DNA from: Candidatus Methanogranum gryphiswaldense
GTDB lineage: Archaea; Thermoplasmatota; Thermoplasmata; Methanomassiliicoccales; Methanomethylophilaceae
Reading direction: 5' to 3'
NCBI GenBank assembly: GCA_019262145.1
Contig: CP076745.1
Location: 55,093 to 119,092 of the forward strand
Length of the DNA: 64,000 nt
Positions 44,525 through 52,747 of this stretch are shown here, piece after piece. The notes under the pieces are model-generated. The model saw only the letters and a list, made by a program, of their open reading frames with translations, was not told where the DNA came from and made no database searches. The position numbers and the translations under genes were made by a program. Each line of letters begins with the position of its first letter. Position 1 is the stretch's first letter.

Positions 44525-44824
44525 ATGACATCAACAGAAAGGGTCGTAGTAAGGTTAACGCCAGATACCATAGCGGTTTTGGATACGTTAGTACAATCCG
44601 GGGAGTTTTCTAGTCTTTCCGATGTTATTATGGGTGCCATAAAGGATTTTATCAGCAAGAAGTTCACAGCAGAGGAGATAAGTAAGGTCCTGGAAGAACT
44701 TCCGAATAAGAAGATAATAGATCCTGAATCATTAATGGAATCCGGTACACCTACGGACATGGATGCAGCTGTGAGAGCGGCAGTTGGTAATTACGTTCGT
44801 AACAGGATGGACGGACAGAGGTGA
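44525..44824 (+). CDS. Ribbon-helix-helix protein preceding the FtsZ-like gene (CdrS-like)
   Basis: 99-residue protein with an N-terminal ribbon-helix-helix domain: TERVVVRLTPDTIAVLDTLV, then GEFSSLSDVIMGAIKDFI. This is a MetJ/Arc/CopG-type DNA-binding fold. The remaining part (about 50-99) is helical and acidic. The ATG at 44525 follows a TATA-like TTTTTATTTTG by about 30 bases; the longer frame would start within rpl12. Its stop is 4 bases from the FtsZ-like ATG, so the genes are co-transcribed. Haloarchaeal CdrS is a short RHH regulator paired with ftsZ2 in the same way. Confidence 0.82.
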   Translation: MTSTERVVVRLTPDTIAVLDTLVQSGEFSSLSDVIMGAIKDFISKKFTAEEISKVLEELPNKKIIDPESLMESGTPTDMDAAVRAAVGNYVRNRMDGQR

Positions 44825-44828
44825 TATT

Positions 44829-45665
44829 ATGACAGGTGTTGCCGTCATAGGATGTGGCGGTGGAGGATGTAATATCGTATCGGATCTTAGGTCCAGCTGC
44901 GAAATAATACCTGTTACGATAAATGTTGCCAAACGTGGTAATGATGTGACCATACCAATGGATCTGGGCGATATGACGGATTGCAGAGGGGATCCGATAC
45001 TTGCTTGGACCTTGACAATGGATCATAAAAAGATGATCTTGGATACAATGGTCGGTAATTCGGCGATAATAACGGTTGCAGTATTGGGGGGCGGAGTGGG
45101 ATCGGGTTCGATGTCAGTGGTCCTGGAATGTGCAAAAACACTTAAGTTAACATCTATAGCGATTGTTGGTATACCTTTTTCTGTAGAGGCCGGTAGACGT
45201 AAGGCTGCATTAGATCAACTTCAGGATGTGATAGGTGGTGCAGACCGTACCATAATATTCGATATGGACCGTACCATAGTTGCAGTTGGCGGGGATACAA
45301 ACATACCTGCGATATTGAACAAGATCAATGTGCTCATGTGTGATGCTATTTGCAGGATCTCAAGTCTCCTCGATGGTCCTTTTTTTAGTTTGTTTTCGGA
45401 GAAGGCGTATACTGTGGCCTATGCTGATTCTGCAGATCCAGAAAAGGCAGCGATGACCGCAATAAGTAATGGTTACACTTCTACCGATCCTTCGCATGGC
45501 AAGATAATAATCGATACGGATTCAGAGTTTTGGCCACAGGATATCGATCTGATATCAAATGCGGTGTGTAACAAGACCGGAATTTTTCCTGAGGTGGTTT
45601 CACAGAATAAAGGTAAGGGACACGGTATGATGATGTTCATTCCCATTGCTTACCGTACTTTATGA
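44829..45665 (+). CDS. Divergent FtsZ/tubulin-superfamily GTPase
   Basis: 278-residue protein with FtsZ-type motifs: GVAVIGCGGGGCNIV (T1 loop, residues 3-17), LGGGVGSGSMSVV (tubulin signature, 86-98, usually GGGTGTG) and VGIPFSVEAGRRKAA followed by DRTIIFDMDRT. The nucleotide site therefore looks intact. The T7 catalytic loop (N-x-D-x-x-D) of polymerising FtsZ is not apparent, and the C-terminal domain is short; true FtsZ is 350-400 residues. It may be a non-canonical paralogue that binds GTP without polymer-driven hydrolysis. AGGTGAT precedes the ATG. The end overlaps trmJ by 29 bases. Confidence 0.8.
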   Translation: MTGVAVIGCGGGGCNIVSDLRSSCEIIPVTINVAKRGNDVTIPMDLGDMTDCRGDPILAWTLTMDHKKMILDTMVGNSAIITVAVLGGGVGSGSMSVVLECAKTLKLTSIAIVGIPFSVEAGRRKAALDQLQDVIGGADRTIIFDMDRTIVAVGGDTNIPAILNKINVLMCDAICRISSLLDGPFFSLFSEKAYTVAYADSADPEKAAMTAISNGYTSTDPSHGKIIIDTDSEFWPQDIDLISNAVCNKTGIFPEVVSQNKGKGHGMMMFIPIAYRTL

Positions 45666-46353
45666 TCTTGGCGGCATCGCCGAAGACACCCATAATAGTA
45701 TTGTACTCGTATTTTGTTGGAATCGAACGTCCCATCATTCTTCTAAACATGATCGCAGTCATTTCCCTTCTATTCTCTGGATAGTCGATGGCCTCCATGA
45801 GGTCCACGAAGAAGTCGAACATGAGCTCCTTTTCATTATGATCTGCCGGCTCTGCTTTTCGGTCAATAGACTGTGCTTGAAACATCTCATACATCACAAG
45901 TGTCGCAGCATGAGAAAGGTTTAGAATTGGATATTCATTGCTCGTAGGTACAGTTATCAAAAGGTCACATTTATTGAGTTCTTCCTGTAATAATCCAATA
46001 TCCTCACGTCCAAAGATCAATGCTATTTTTTCTTTATAACCACGACATTGCTGGGCAAATTCCCTCGCAGGCACTGGTACACGAGTATAATTCTTATCGC
46101 CTTTTGTTATTATGCCGCTTGTTCCCACGGTAAGGAAGCAATCTTTTACAGCGTCATCAATAGAAGTTACAATTGTTGCATTATCTAGAAGGTCATTTCC
46201 GTGTTTTGCTCTACGGCGAGCATCATCACCAATTTCGCAGGATGGATTCACAAGATAAAGTTCGGTGATATCAAAATTAGACATCGATCTTGCGATAGCA
46301 CCAATGTTTCCCTCGAATTTCGGACCTACCAATACAACGCGTATCTCAGGCAT
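45637..46353 (-). CDS. trmJ: SPOUT RNA 2'-O-methyltransferase, TrmJ-like
   Basis: 238-residue SAM-dependent methyltransferase with a trefoil-knot fold, probably modifying ribose 32 of tRNAs. VVLVGPKFEGNIGAIARSM at the start, IALIFGREDIGLLQEEL and VPTSNEYPILNLSHAATLV (knot loops binding SAM) are the three SPOUT motifs in order. A helical C-terminal extension follows (about 165-238). Two starts two codons apart are possible (46359 and 46353). It converges on the FtsZ-like gene with overlapping ends. Confidence 0.9.
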   Translation of the reverse strand: MPEIRVVLVGPKFEGNIGAIARSMSNFDITELYLVNPSCEIGDDARRRAKHGNDLLDNATIVTSIDDAVKDCFLTVGTSGIITKGDKNYTRVPVPAREFAQQCRGYKEKIALIFGREDIGLLQEELNKCDLLITVPTSNEYPILNLSHAATLVMYEMFQAQSIDRKAEPADHNEKELMFDFFVDLMEAIDYPENRREMTAIMFRRMMGRSIPTKYEYNTIMGVFGDAAKIIKYGKQWE

Positions 46354-46404
46354 TGTCACGGTTCAGAACATAAATCTATATCAATTGTAGCCTTATGTGA
46401 GACC

Positions 46405-47151
46405 GTGAGCACTCCTATAGATCATCCAAGATACAAGTCTCTCATGGTAAGAGAACAATTGGCAGATATGGTGGATAAAGGTTTGGTGAATAAGACCGGA
46501 TTAATATCTCACGGTAGAGGGGAAGCATTCGATTATTTGATGGGCGAGCACTCAATAGGACCTGCGATAGAAGCTGAAAAGGTCGCGGCTGCTTATTTAT
46601 TGAGGGCAAAGAATCCAGTTGTTTGCGCTAATGGTAACGCTACGGTTCTAGATCCAAAGAATATCATTGCTTTGGTAGACGCGGTACCTGCTAAATTGGA
46701 GGTCAATATCTTTCATCGTTCAGAAGAAAGGATGGAGGCCCTGATAGGTTATTTGGAGTCTCAAGGTGCAAAGAATGTATACGGTCGTAATCCGAATTCG
46801 AGAATTCCAGGACTCACATCCGATCGTGCACTTTGTACTAAGGAAGGGATTTTTGAGTGCGATGTCATTGTAGTTCCCATCGAGGACGGGGACCGTGCAG
46901 AAGCGCTCGTAGCAATGGGGAAGGTAGTTATTTCTATCGATCTGAATCCGTTATCAAGGACGTCCAAGAAAGCAACAGTGTCTATATCGGATGAGATGAC
47001 ACGTGCGCTTGAGAATATAATCGGATTCGTGAATGAACTCAGAGGCAAGGATGAAGAGATCGCCGAAGTGATCTATAAGTTCTCTAATTTGGAAAATCGT
47101 AAAAGAACAGTTGAATGCATATGCGATTCATTGATGTCAGAATTTAATTAA
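46405..47151 (+). CDS. 4-phosphopantoate-beta-alanine ligase
   Basis: 248-residue archaeal phosphopantothenate synthetase (DUF137), which joins phosphopantoate and beta-alanine with ATP in CoA synthesis. The N-terminal HPRYKSLMVREQL and SHGRGEAFDYLMGE signature, NGNATVLDPKN, and the SIDLNPLSRTSKKATVSI nucleotide segment are typical. The start is GTG at 46405 (MSTPIDHPRY); the same frame stays open for 68 upstream codons that lie under trmJ and do not resemble protein. It precedes ahcY by 10 bases. Confidence 0.92.
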   Translation: MSTPIDHPRYKSLMVREQLADMVDKGLVNKTGLISHGRGEAFDYLMGEHSIGPAIEAEKVAAAYLLRAKNPVVCANGNATVLDPKNIIALVDAVPAKLEVNIFHRSEERMEALIGYLESQGAKNVYGRNPNSRIPGLTSDRALCTKEGIFECDVIVVPIEDGDRAEALVAMGKVVISIDLNPLSRTSKKATVSISDEMTRALENIIGFVNELRGKDEEIAEVIYKFSNLENRKRTVECICDSLMSEFN

Positions 47152-47161
47152 GGGTGATTTT

Positions 47162-48400
47162 TTGGATGATTTATTGAGAAAGGGAAGCCTCAGGCTTCAT
47201 TGGGCCAGTGAGCACATGCCTGTGATGAAAGAGATCAACAGGAGATTTGAGAAAGAACAGCCTTTGGCAGGTTTGAAAATTGGAATGGCTCTTCATACAG
47301 AAGCGAAAACAGGGATACTTGCCATTACACTTGCGAATGCAGGAGCCAAGATATGTCTTGCAAGTTGCAATCCTCTTTCCACCGACGATTCGGTTTCTTT
47401 GGCACTCAGGGAAGAGTACAATCTAGAAGTTTATGCAAAGAAAGGGGAGACGCAAAAGGAGTACTACAGCAATTTGAATCATGTTCTGGACATCAAGCCT
47501 GATTTTGTAATCGATGACGGAGCCGATCTCATAACGATGGCACACACCAGTCGCAGAGATGTTCTTTCCAATATCAAGGGTGGCAATGAGGAGACCACCA
47601 CAGGCGTGGTCCGTCTTAGAGCCATGGCCAAAGACGGTAGGCTTGAATTTCCTGTACTTTCTGTCAATGATGCAAAGATGAAGTACCTCTTTGATAACAG
47701 ATACGGGACGGGGCAATCCGCATTTGACGGATGGATGAATGCCACGAATCTGATCGTTGCGGGAAAGGCCTTGGTGGTAGCTGGTTACGGCTGGTGCGGA
47801 AAAGGTGTCGCGATGAGGGCCAAAGGCATGGGAGCGGACGTCATAGTATGTGAGATCGATGCAATAAAAGCAATCGAAGCCAAGATGGACGGGTTCCGTG
47901 TAATGAGGATGATGGATGCTGTAAAGGAAGCAGACATAATCATGACGGTCACCGGATGTAAGGACATTCTAAGATCAGAGCATTTTGCGGTCATGAAGGA
48001 TGGTTGCGTTATGGGGAATGTAGGTCATTTCGACAACGAGATCAACAAGTCCGATCTAAAAGCCGCTTCAAAAAGTGATCTGCAGGTCCGTGATTTCATA
48101 CAGGAGTATGAGATGAAAGATGGACGCAAGCTATATCTCATCGGAGAAGGGCGTCTTATGAACCTTGCTGCTGGGCAGGGGCACCCTGCTGAGATAATGG
48201 ATACAAGTTTTGCCACACAAGCACTCGGAATAGAATATGTGGTGAATAATTATTCAAAAATGGAAAATAAGGTCTATGATGTTCCCGTTGAAATGGACTA
48301 TGCGATTGCCAGGATCAAATTGAGATCCATGGGCGTACAAATCGATGAGATGTCAGAGGAGCAGGAAAAATACGTTTGTTGTTGGCAGGAAGGAACTTGA
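47162..48400 (+). CDS. ahcY: S-adenosylhomocysteine hydrolase
   Basis: 412-residue enzyme that splits SAH to adenosine and homocysteine, relieving inhibition of methyltransferases. The substrate domain has HTEAKTGILA, SCNPLSTDD and DDGADL. The NAD domain has the VVAGYGWCGKGVAMRAKGMGA Rossmann loop, GNVGHFDNEI and GQGHPAEIMDTSF. It is shorter than eukaryotic forms, as in archaea, and has a C-terminal short tail. TTG is the likely start. The stop is 1 base from the next ATG. Confidence 0.96.
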   Translation: MDDLLRKGSLRLHWASEHMPVMKEINRRFEKEQPLAGLKIGMALHTEAKTGILAITLANAGAKICLASCNPLSTDDSVSLALREEYNLEVYAKKGETQKEYYSNLNHVLDIKPDFVIDDGADLITMAHTSRRDVLSNIKGGNEETTTGVVRLRAMAKDGRLEFPVLSVNDAKMKYLFDNRYGTGQSAFDGWMNATNLIVAGKALVVAGYGWCGKGVAMRAKGMGADVIVCEIDAIKAIEAKMDGFRVMRMMDAVKEADIIMTVTGCKDILRSEHFAVMKDGCVMGNVGHFDNEINKSDLKAASKSDLQVRDFIQEYEMKDGRKLYLIGEGRLMNLAAGQGHPAEIMDTSFATQALGIEYVVNNYSKMENKVYDVPVEMDYAIARIKLRSMGVQIDEMSEEQEKYVCCWQEGT

Positions 48401-48401
48401 T

Positions 48402-49538
48402 ATGCGAATAGCGGTCATGACGGATAGTTATCTGCCTACAAGGGACGGGGTCGTAACGGCGGTCACTACCCTCAGAAAGACCCTAGAGGACCTTGGACAC
48501 ACAGTCTTCGTAATAGCTCCCGATCCAGGAGAAGAATATCGTGAAGATGGCGTGATATATTTCCGTGCGACCAAGTTTAAGAAATACCCAGAGTACTACC
48601 TTCCAATCTTTCCCTCGAACAAGAGAGAGATAATAGAATCTTTGAATGTAGATATAATCCACATTTATGGGGTGACATTCATGGCTTTAAAGGCCCTCAT
48701 CGTGTCACACACGACACATGTTCCCACGGTCATGACATATGTCACCAATGTAGTGGATGCATTGGAATTTTATTCTCCTTTGCCATTACCGCTTCCGATG
48801 CAGAGTAGGCTTGCATGGATATACATTCGTAATGTATTGAAAAGACCCAGCTGCATCATTGCATTAACGCCTTCCACGGTTAAGGAATTCGAGGATAACG
48901 GTATCAGGACAAAGAGGACCGAGATAATACCCATTGGTATAGACATCAGACATTTCACAGAAGGTCTGGACGGTTCTGAGATAAGATGCAGATACGGTCT
49001 TGAGAACAGCCGTGTCGTTATACACGTTGGAAGGGTATCTTATGAGAAGAATATTCCTCAGGTAATAGATGCAATGAGGTTCATGCCAGAGGATGTAAAG
49101 CTTATGGTGGTCGGTAAAGGACCTGCATTGAACGATATAAAGAAGCATGTTGAGGAATTAAAGCTGTCCAATCGTGTGATATTTACTGGTTTTGTGTCTG
49201 ATAAGGAGCTCCCATTGCATTATGCGGCCTCGGACATAGTGGTTTCCGCATCAAGGTTCGAGACACAGGGATTGACGATCGTAGAGGCGATGGCATGTGG
49301 CATACCAGCAGCATGTGCGTCCGGCAGAGCTTTTCTAGATGTCATCAAAGAGGGTTATAACGGGTATCTGTTCGATGATTCTGCAGAAGAATGTGCAAAA
49401 GCGATGACCGAGTGTCTGAATAACAAAGCTGAGTTGCAGGCAGGTATCCGTGAAACAGCTGTAAGATATTCTACGGATGTGGTCGGTAAGGACCTCGTCA
49501 CATTATACGAAAGCGTCGTAAGCAATAGATCCGATTGA
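48402..49538 (+). CDS. GT4-family glycosyltransferase
   Basis: 378-residue retaining glycosyltransferase with GT-B fold. The N-terminal half begins MRIAVMTDSYLPTRDGVVTAV, the typical acceptor-site loop of the diglucosyl-diacylglycerol/PimB-like group. The C-terminal half has VIHVGRVSYEKN, RVIFTGFVSDKELPLHYAAS and the donor E-x7-E motif in FETQGLTIVEAMACGIP. A lipid acceptor is likely by group, not proven. ATG at 48402; longer in-frame starts fall inside ahcY. A CDP-alcohol transferase gene for archaeal lipids lies 2.6 kb downstream. Confidence 0.86.
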   Translation: MRIAVMTDSYLPTRDGVVTAVTTLRKTLEDLGHTVFVIAPDPGEEYREDGVIYFRATKFKKYPEYYLPIFPSNKREIIESLNVDIIHIYGVTFMALKALIVSHTTHVPTVMTYVTNVVDALEFYSPLPLPLPMQSRLAWIYIRNVLKRPSCIIALTPSTVKEFEDNGIRTKRTEIIPIGIDIRHFTEGLDGSEIRCRYGLENSRVVIHVGRVSYEKNIPQVIDAMRFMPEDVKLMVVGKGPALNDIKKHVEELKLSNRVIFTGFVSDKELPLHYAASDIVVSASRFETQGLTIVEAMACGIPAACASGRAFLDVIKEGYNGYLFDDSAEECAKAMTECLNNKAELQAGIRETAVRYSTDVVGKDLVTLYESVVSNRSD

Positions 49539-49574
49539 GTAATTTCTAATATTGCTGTCGACATATGAAGTGTC

Positions 49575-50495
49575 ATGTCAGAGGGAAACGTGCCCTTCCT
49601 TTCTGTGTACGGGCACATCACAGTAGACCAGATAATATCTGTAAAAAAATTCCCAGGTCTCAATGAGACCGTGGATGTCATTGAGAAGAAGACAGTCCTT
49701 GGCGGTACTGGAACCAATATTGCTGTTACAGCAGCAAAGCTTGGTGTTCCTACAGCGATCTGTACGTTTGTGGGAGAAGATTTTCCTCCCAATTATGAAG
49801 GATTTATGAGAGGGTCCGGACTTATAATGGAAGATTTTGTGAAGGTAAGTGAATATGAGACCTCTCAGGCTATAATAATTAACAACGAGCAATTGGAACA
49901 GAAGGTGGTCTTCTATCAGGGGCCTATGGGAAGCGCAAGTAAGTTGGGGAAGATGCTTACAAGCACGGCCTCAAGATCAAAGTATGTTCATTTCTGCACA
50001 GGTGAGCCAGAATACTACATCTCAATAATGAAACAGCTCGAGGGTAAAGGCATCAGTATCGCATTGGATCCTGCACAGGAAGTTTACAAAATGTGGGATG
50101 GAGACAAGATAACAAGAGCACTCGATCACTGCGATTCTTTATTCTGCAACGATTTTGAAGCAAAGGTAATTGAGAATTATCTTGACATCGGGGACATTCT
50201 TTCCATAAACCTGCCGATAATTGTTCGTACCCTCGGAGAAAAGGGCAGTATCGCAAAGATCGACGGGAAGTTGTATGAGGTCCCAGTCATAAAAGCAAAT
50301 AAGTTCGTTGATGCCACCGGTGCCGGTGACGCATACAGGGCCGGATTTTATGCAGGGCTTTATCACGGATACAGTGCGGTGGATTCTTTGGTCATCGCTT
50401 CTTCTGTGTCTTCGTTCGTTGTTGAAAAGGTAGGGGCGCTTACCAACACTCCAACATGGGACCAGGTAATTGAACGTGCGGAAAAATATATTTGA
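49575..50495 (+). CDS. PfkB-family carbohydrate/nucleoside kinase
   Basis: 306-residue ribokinase-type kinase. GGTGTNIAVTAAKLGV (substrate loop), VRTLGEKGS and the C-terminal DATGAGDAYRAGF with the catalytic Asp are conserved. The substrate could be adenosine or another nucleoside or a sugar; archaeal nucleoside kinases are of this type, and ahcY upstream produces adenosine, which makes adenosine an attractive but unproven substrate. It is followed after 9 bases by AK6 on the same strand. Confidence 0.85.
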   Translation: MSEGNVPFLSVYGHITVDQIISVKKFPGLNETVDVIEKKTVLGGTGTNIAVTAAKLGVPTAICTFVGEDFPPNYEGFMRGSGLIMEDFVKVSEYETSQAIIINNEQLEQKVVFYQGPMGSASKLGKMLTSTASRSKYVHFCTGEPEYYISIMKQLEGKGISIALDPAQEVYKMWDGDKITRALDHCDSLFCNDFEAKVIENYLDIGDILSINLPIIVRTLGEKGSIAKIDGKLYEVPVIKANKFVDATGAGDAYRAGFYAGLYHGYSAVDSLVIASSVSSFVVEKVGALTNTPTWDQVIERAEKYI

Positions 50496-50504
50496 GTGTG
50501 AAAA

Positions 50505-51038
50505 ATGCCTTTGATAGCGTTAACAGGAACACCAGGTACAGGAAAGACATCAGTGTCCAATGAGCTGAGGTCCAGAGGATACAAGGTAATTGACATCAAT
50601 CAATATCTGCGTGAGCATTCTCTTTTTGGCAATAAGGACATTGCCAGAGACACATATGAGGTCGACATGGATAGGTTGAATGAATCATTGAAAGAGTATC
50701 TTGATACAGAAGAGTGCATCTTCATGGATAGCCATCTCTCCCATTGTCTTGATTGCCATGAGATAATAGTACTAAGATGCTCTCCTAAAGTACTTGCTGA
50801 CAGGTTGAAGGCAAGAGGATACGGGGAGGACAAGGTCAGAGAAAATGTTCAGGCAGAAATATTGGATGTGATACTCTGCGAAGCGACTGACTCGGATATA
50901 CCAGTTCATGAGCTGGATTGTACTTGTGGATGCGTTTCTGAGGTCGTTAACACAATCGTTGATATTATTAATGGCTTGGACGATGACCATATGCCCGGAA
51001 ATGTAAACTGGTCCGAGGAGATGGACGAATGGTTTTAG
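50505..51038 (+). CDS. Adenylate kinase AK6/Fap7-like, ending in TAG
   Basis: 177-residue P-loop kinase of the AK6/Fap7 family, linked to small-subunit ribosome maturation and AMP phosphorylation. GTPGTGKTSVSNEL is the Walker A, VDMDRL the NMP part, and RCSPKVLADRLKARGY the lid helix. The C-terminal SEEMDEWF is normal for the family. The stop is TAG (51036-51038), the only TAG stop I found in the window; read-through would add 10 residues after it before TAA at 51069. The end overlaps the next ATG by 10 bases. Confidence 0.9.
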   Translation: MPLIALTGTPGTGKTSVSNELRSRGYKVIDINQYLREHSLFGNKDIARDTYEVDMDRLNESLKEYLDTEECIFMDSHLSHCLDCHEIIVLRCSPKVLADRLKARGYGEDKVRENVQAEILDVILCEATDSDIPVHELDCTCGCVSEVVNTIVDIINGLDDDHMPGNVNWSEEMDEWF

Positions 51039-51673
51039 ACTCGAAGAGAAGTACTGTTGATTTTGCAATAACGCCTGTTGCGAAAAAGCTCATCAATGTG
51101 AATCCGAACACGATCTCATGGATCGGGCTCATTCTGGCATTCTTATCTGGTCTTTTACTGTACTACAGTTATCAATATCATTGGTTTTTGCTGTTGGGAG
51201 CGTTGCTGGTGATAGTATCTGGCTATTTCGATGCTCTTGATGGAAAGGTTGCCAAGCTGTCAGACAAGGCATCCAAGAAAGGGGATTATTTAGATCACGT
51301 CTTCGACCGTTATGCAGATATCTTTATGATAGGTGGTGTTGCGGTAAGTGCTTGGTGCAATCCGTATTTAGGTATTCTGGCACTTGTTGGTGTATTGCTT
51401 ACTTCCTATATGGGCACTCAGGCACAGGCCATCGGCGCACCGCGTTTGTATTCAGGTCTTCTCGGGCGTGCAGATCGTGTTGTGCTGAGCACGCTTTTCC
51501 CAATAATACAATTGATAATGATCCTGGTGGGATATCCTTACATCGTCATAGGGGACATATCCGTATCTTGGATGGAAGTGATGATGATCTACTTTGCGAT
51601 AGTTGGAAACGCTACCGCGATCCAGAGAGCAATGATCACTTGGAAGAATCTCAATAAGGCCGACGGGGAATGA
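51029..51673 (+). CDS. CDP-alcohol phosphatidyltransferase (probable archaetidylinositol phosphate synthase)
   Basis: 214-residue membrane enzyme with about five to six helices. The catalytic CDP-alcohol motif is DALDGKVAKLSDKASKKGDYLDHVFDRYAD, spread over residues 71-100, with all four aspartates (D-x2-D-G-x2-A and G-x3-D-x3-D). It transfers a CDP-archaeol headgroup, most likely to inositol-1-phosphate as in archaeal homologues of this size, giving archaetidylinositol phosphate. It overlaps AK6 by 10 bases, and its stop abuts the convergent priL. Confidence 0.85.
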   Translation: MVLDSKRSTVDFAITPVAKKLINVNPNTISWIGLILAFLSGLLLYYSYQYHWFLLLGALLVIVSGYFDALDGKVAKLSDKASKKGDYLDHVFDRYADIFMIGGVAVSAWCNPYLGILALVGVLLTSYMGTQAQAIGAPRLYSGLLGRADRVVLSTLFPIIQLIMILVGYPYIVIGDISVSWMEVMMIYFAIVGNATAIQRAMITWKNLNKADGE

Positions 51674-52726
51674 TCATTCTTCCTTTTCAGGTCTTTTGAA
51701 ATTTCCAGATTTGATCCTGTAATATGTAAGCGGATGATTAACAGAATAGCGGGTGCAGATTTCATCCGGATCAAAGCATAGTCCATTGGTTTTCATAGTG
51801 GAACATTCGGGCGGAGTATATCCTTCTGTCCCAGATAGTTCTCCAGTTATGTGTTTAATTTGATAACTCGACTTCGATTCATCAAAGTCAGGTGATTGCG
51901 AGAAGAGTGAGATTATACCATCATAATTTACACCGAGGGCATGAAGGAAAGACACTAGGGCGAATCTTGCGCTATGTGGAAGATTCATGCCATTTTGTGC
52001 ATTGGCAAGTATTGTTCTAATACACGGTGGTAGATATTCTGGAGTCATTCCTTGTCCCCCGGTCGGACTTAACCTATTCTTGGTCTCGGTAAGTTTCATG
52101 CTTACGTGATCTACGTCCTTTTGCAGAGGTTTTCTAAGATTATCAGGTATGTTGAGAGGTAATTCTGACTCAATTCTCTCTTGGAGAGCGGTCTGTAGGA
52201 GACGACCGAATTTTTCACGTTCCATAGAGACATTTCCGTTCTTCACATCCATGTTTATGAGTTTCCATTCAACTGCTTTCAGTACGCATGAATATCTCAA
52301 GTAATCTGGAAATGGTATGGAAACCTTGGTATCTCCATCAGGAAACGATCTTACTTCTAGTTCTTGAGAGATCAAAAGTGAAGATTCGGGGTCTCCTTTT
52401 AGAAGCTCATACATTCTTGATGCCTCGGCAAGAGCATATCTCTTTGTTAGAAATCTATCATTGACAAGAGATACGAGCATCCTTGCATAAGGATAGCTCA
52501 GAACTTCCATTAGGCAGGCATAGTCATTCGTCAAAGGTATCTCGGACACCTTGTGGCTGTCTATGGCGTCGATGACCCTTTGTAGGCCTCTTTTTCTTGC
52601 ATCAGAATATGAGGGTGAGGTCAGAAGTGATTCGATATCGGCATTGTGCTGTTCAGCGAATTCCGCAGACGAGCTAAGGAACGGATATCTTGCCGCCCTG
52701 ATAGTGTCCATACATGCAGAATACAT
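51674..52726 (-). CDS. priL: DNA primase large subunit PriL
   Basis: 350-residue regulatory subunit of primase, with an iron-sulfur C-terminal domain. The N-terminal helical domain (about 1-205) is followed by the Fe-S part with PEYLPPCIRTIL (Cys 1), HSARFALVSFLHALG, TPPECSTMKTNGLCFDP (Cys 2 and 3) and a terminal HPLTYYR; the fourth Cys is in ICTR. The Fe-S cluster ligands are therefore complete. Start at 52726 or the ATG five codons inside. Partner PriS is at the window's left edge. Confidence 0.95.
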   Translation of the reverse strand: MYSACMDTIRAARYPFLSSSAEFAEQHNADIESLLTSPSYSDARKRGLQRVIDAIDSHKVSEIPLTNDYACLMEVLSYPYARMLVSLVNDRFLTKRYALAEASRMYELLKGDPESSLLISQELEVRSFPDGDTKVSIPFPDYLRYSCVLKAVEWKLINMDVKNGNVSMEREKFGRLLQTALQERIESELPLNIPDNLRKPLQKDVDHVSMKLTETKNRLSPTGGQGMTPEYLPPCIRTILANAQNGMNLPHSARFALVSFLHALGVNYDGIISLFSQSPDFDESKSSYQIKHITGELSGTEGYTPPECSTMKTNGLCFDPDEICTRYSVNHPLTYYRIKSGNFKRPEKEE

Positions 52727-52747
52727 TAATGCTAATTGAATTTGATG

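Noticed and set aside
44168..44534. Minus-strand ORFs opposite rpl12 rich in Ala or Cys
   Set aside because: They are shadows of the GCA/GCC repeat codons in the L12 hinge and carry no independent start signal.
46201..46404. N-terminal extension of the phosphopantoate ligase frame
   Set aside because: It lies opposite trmJ and encodes no family sequence; the GTG at 46405 starts exactly at the conserved HPRYKSL region.
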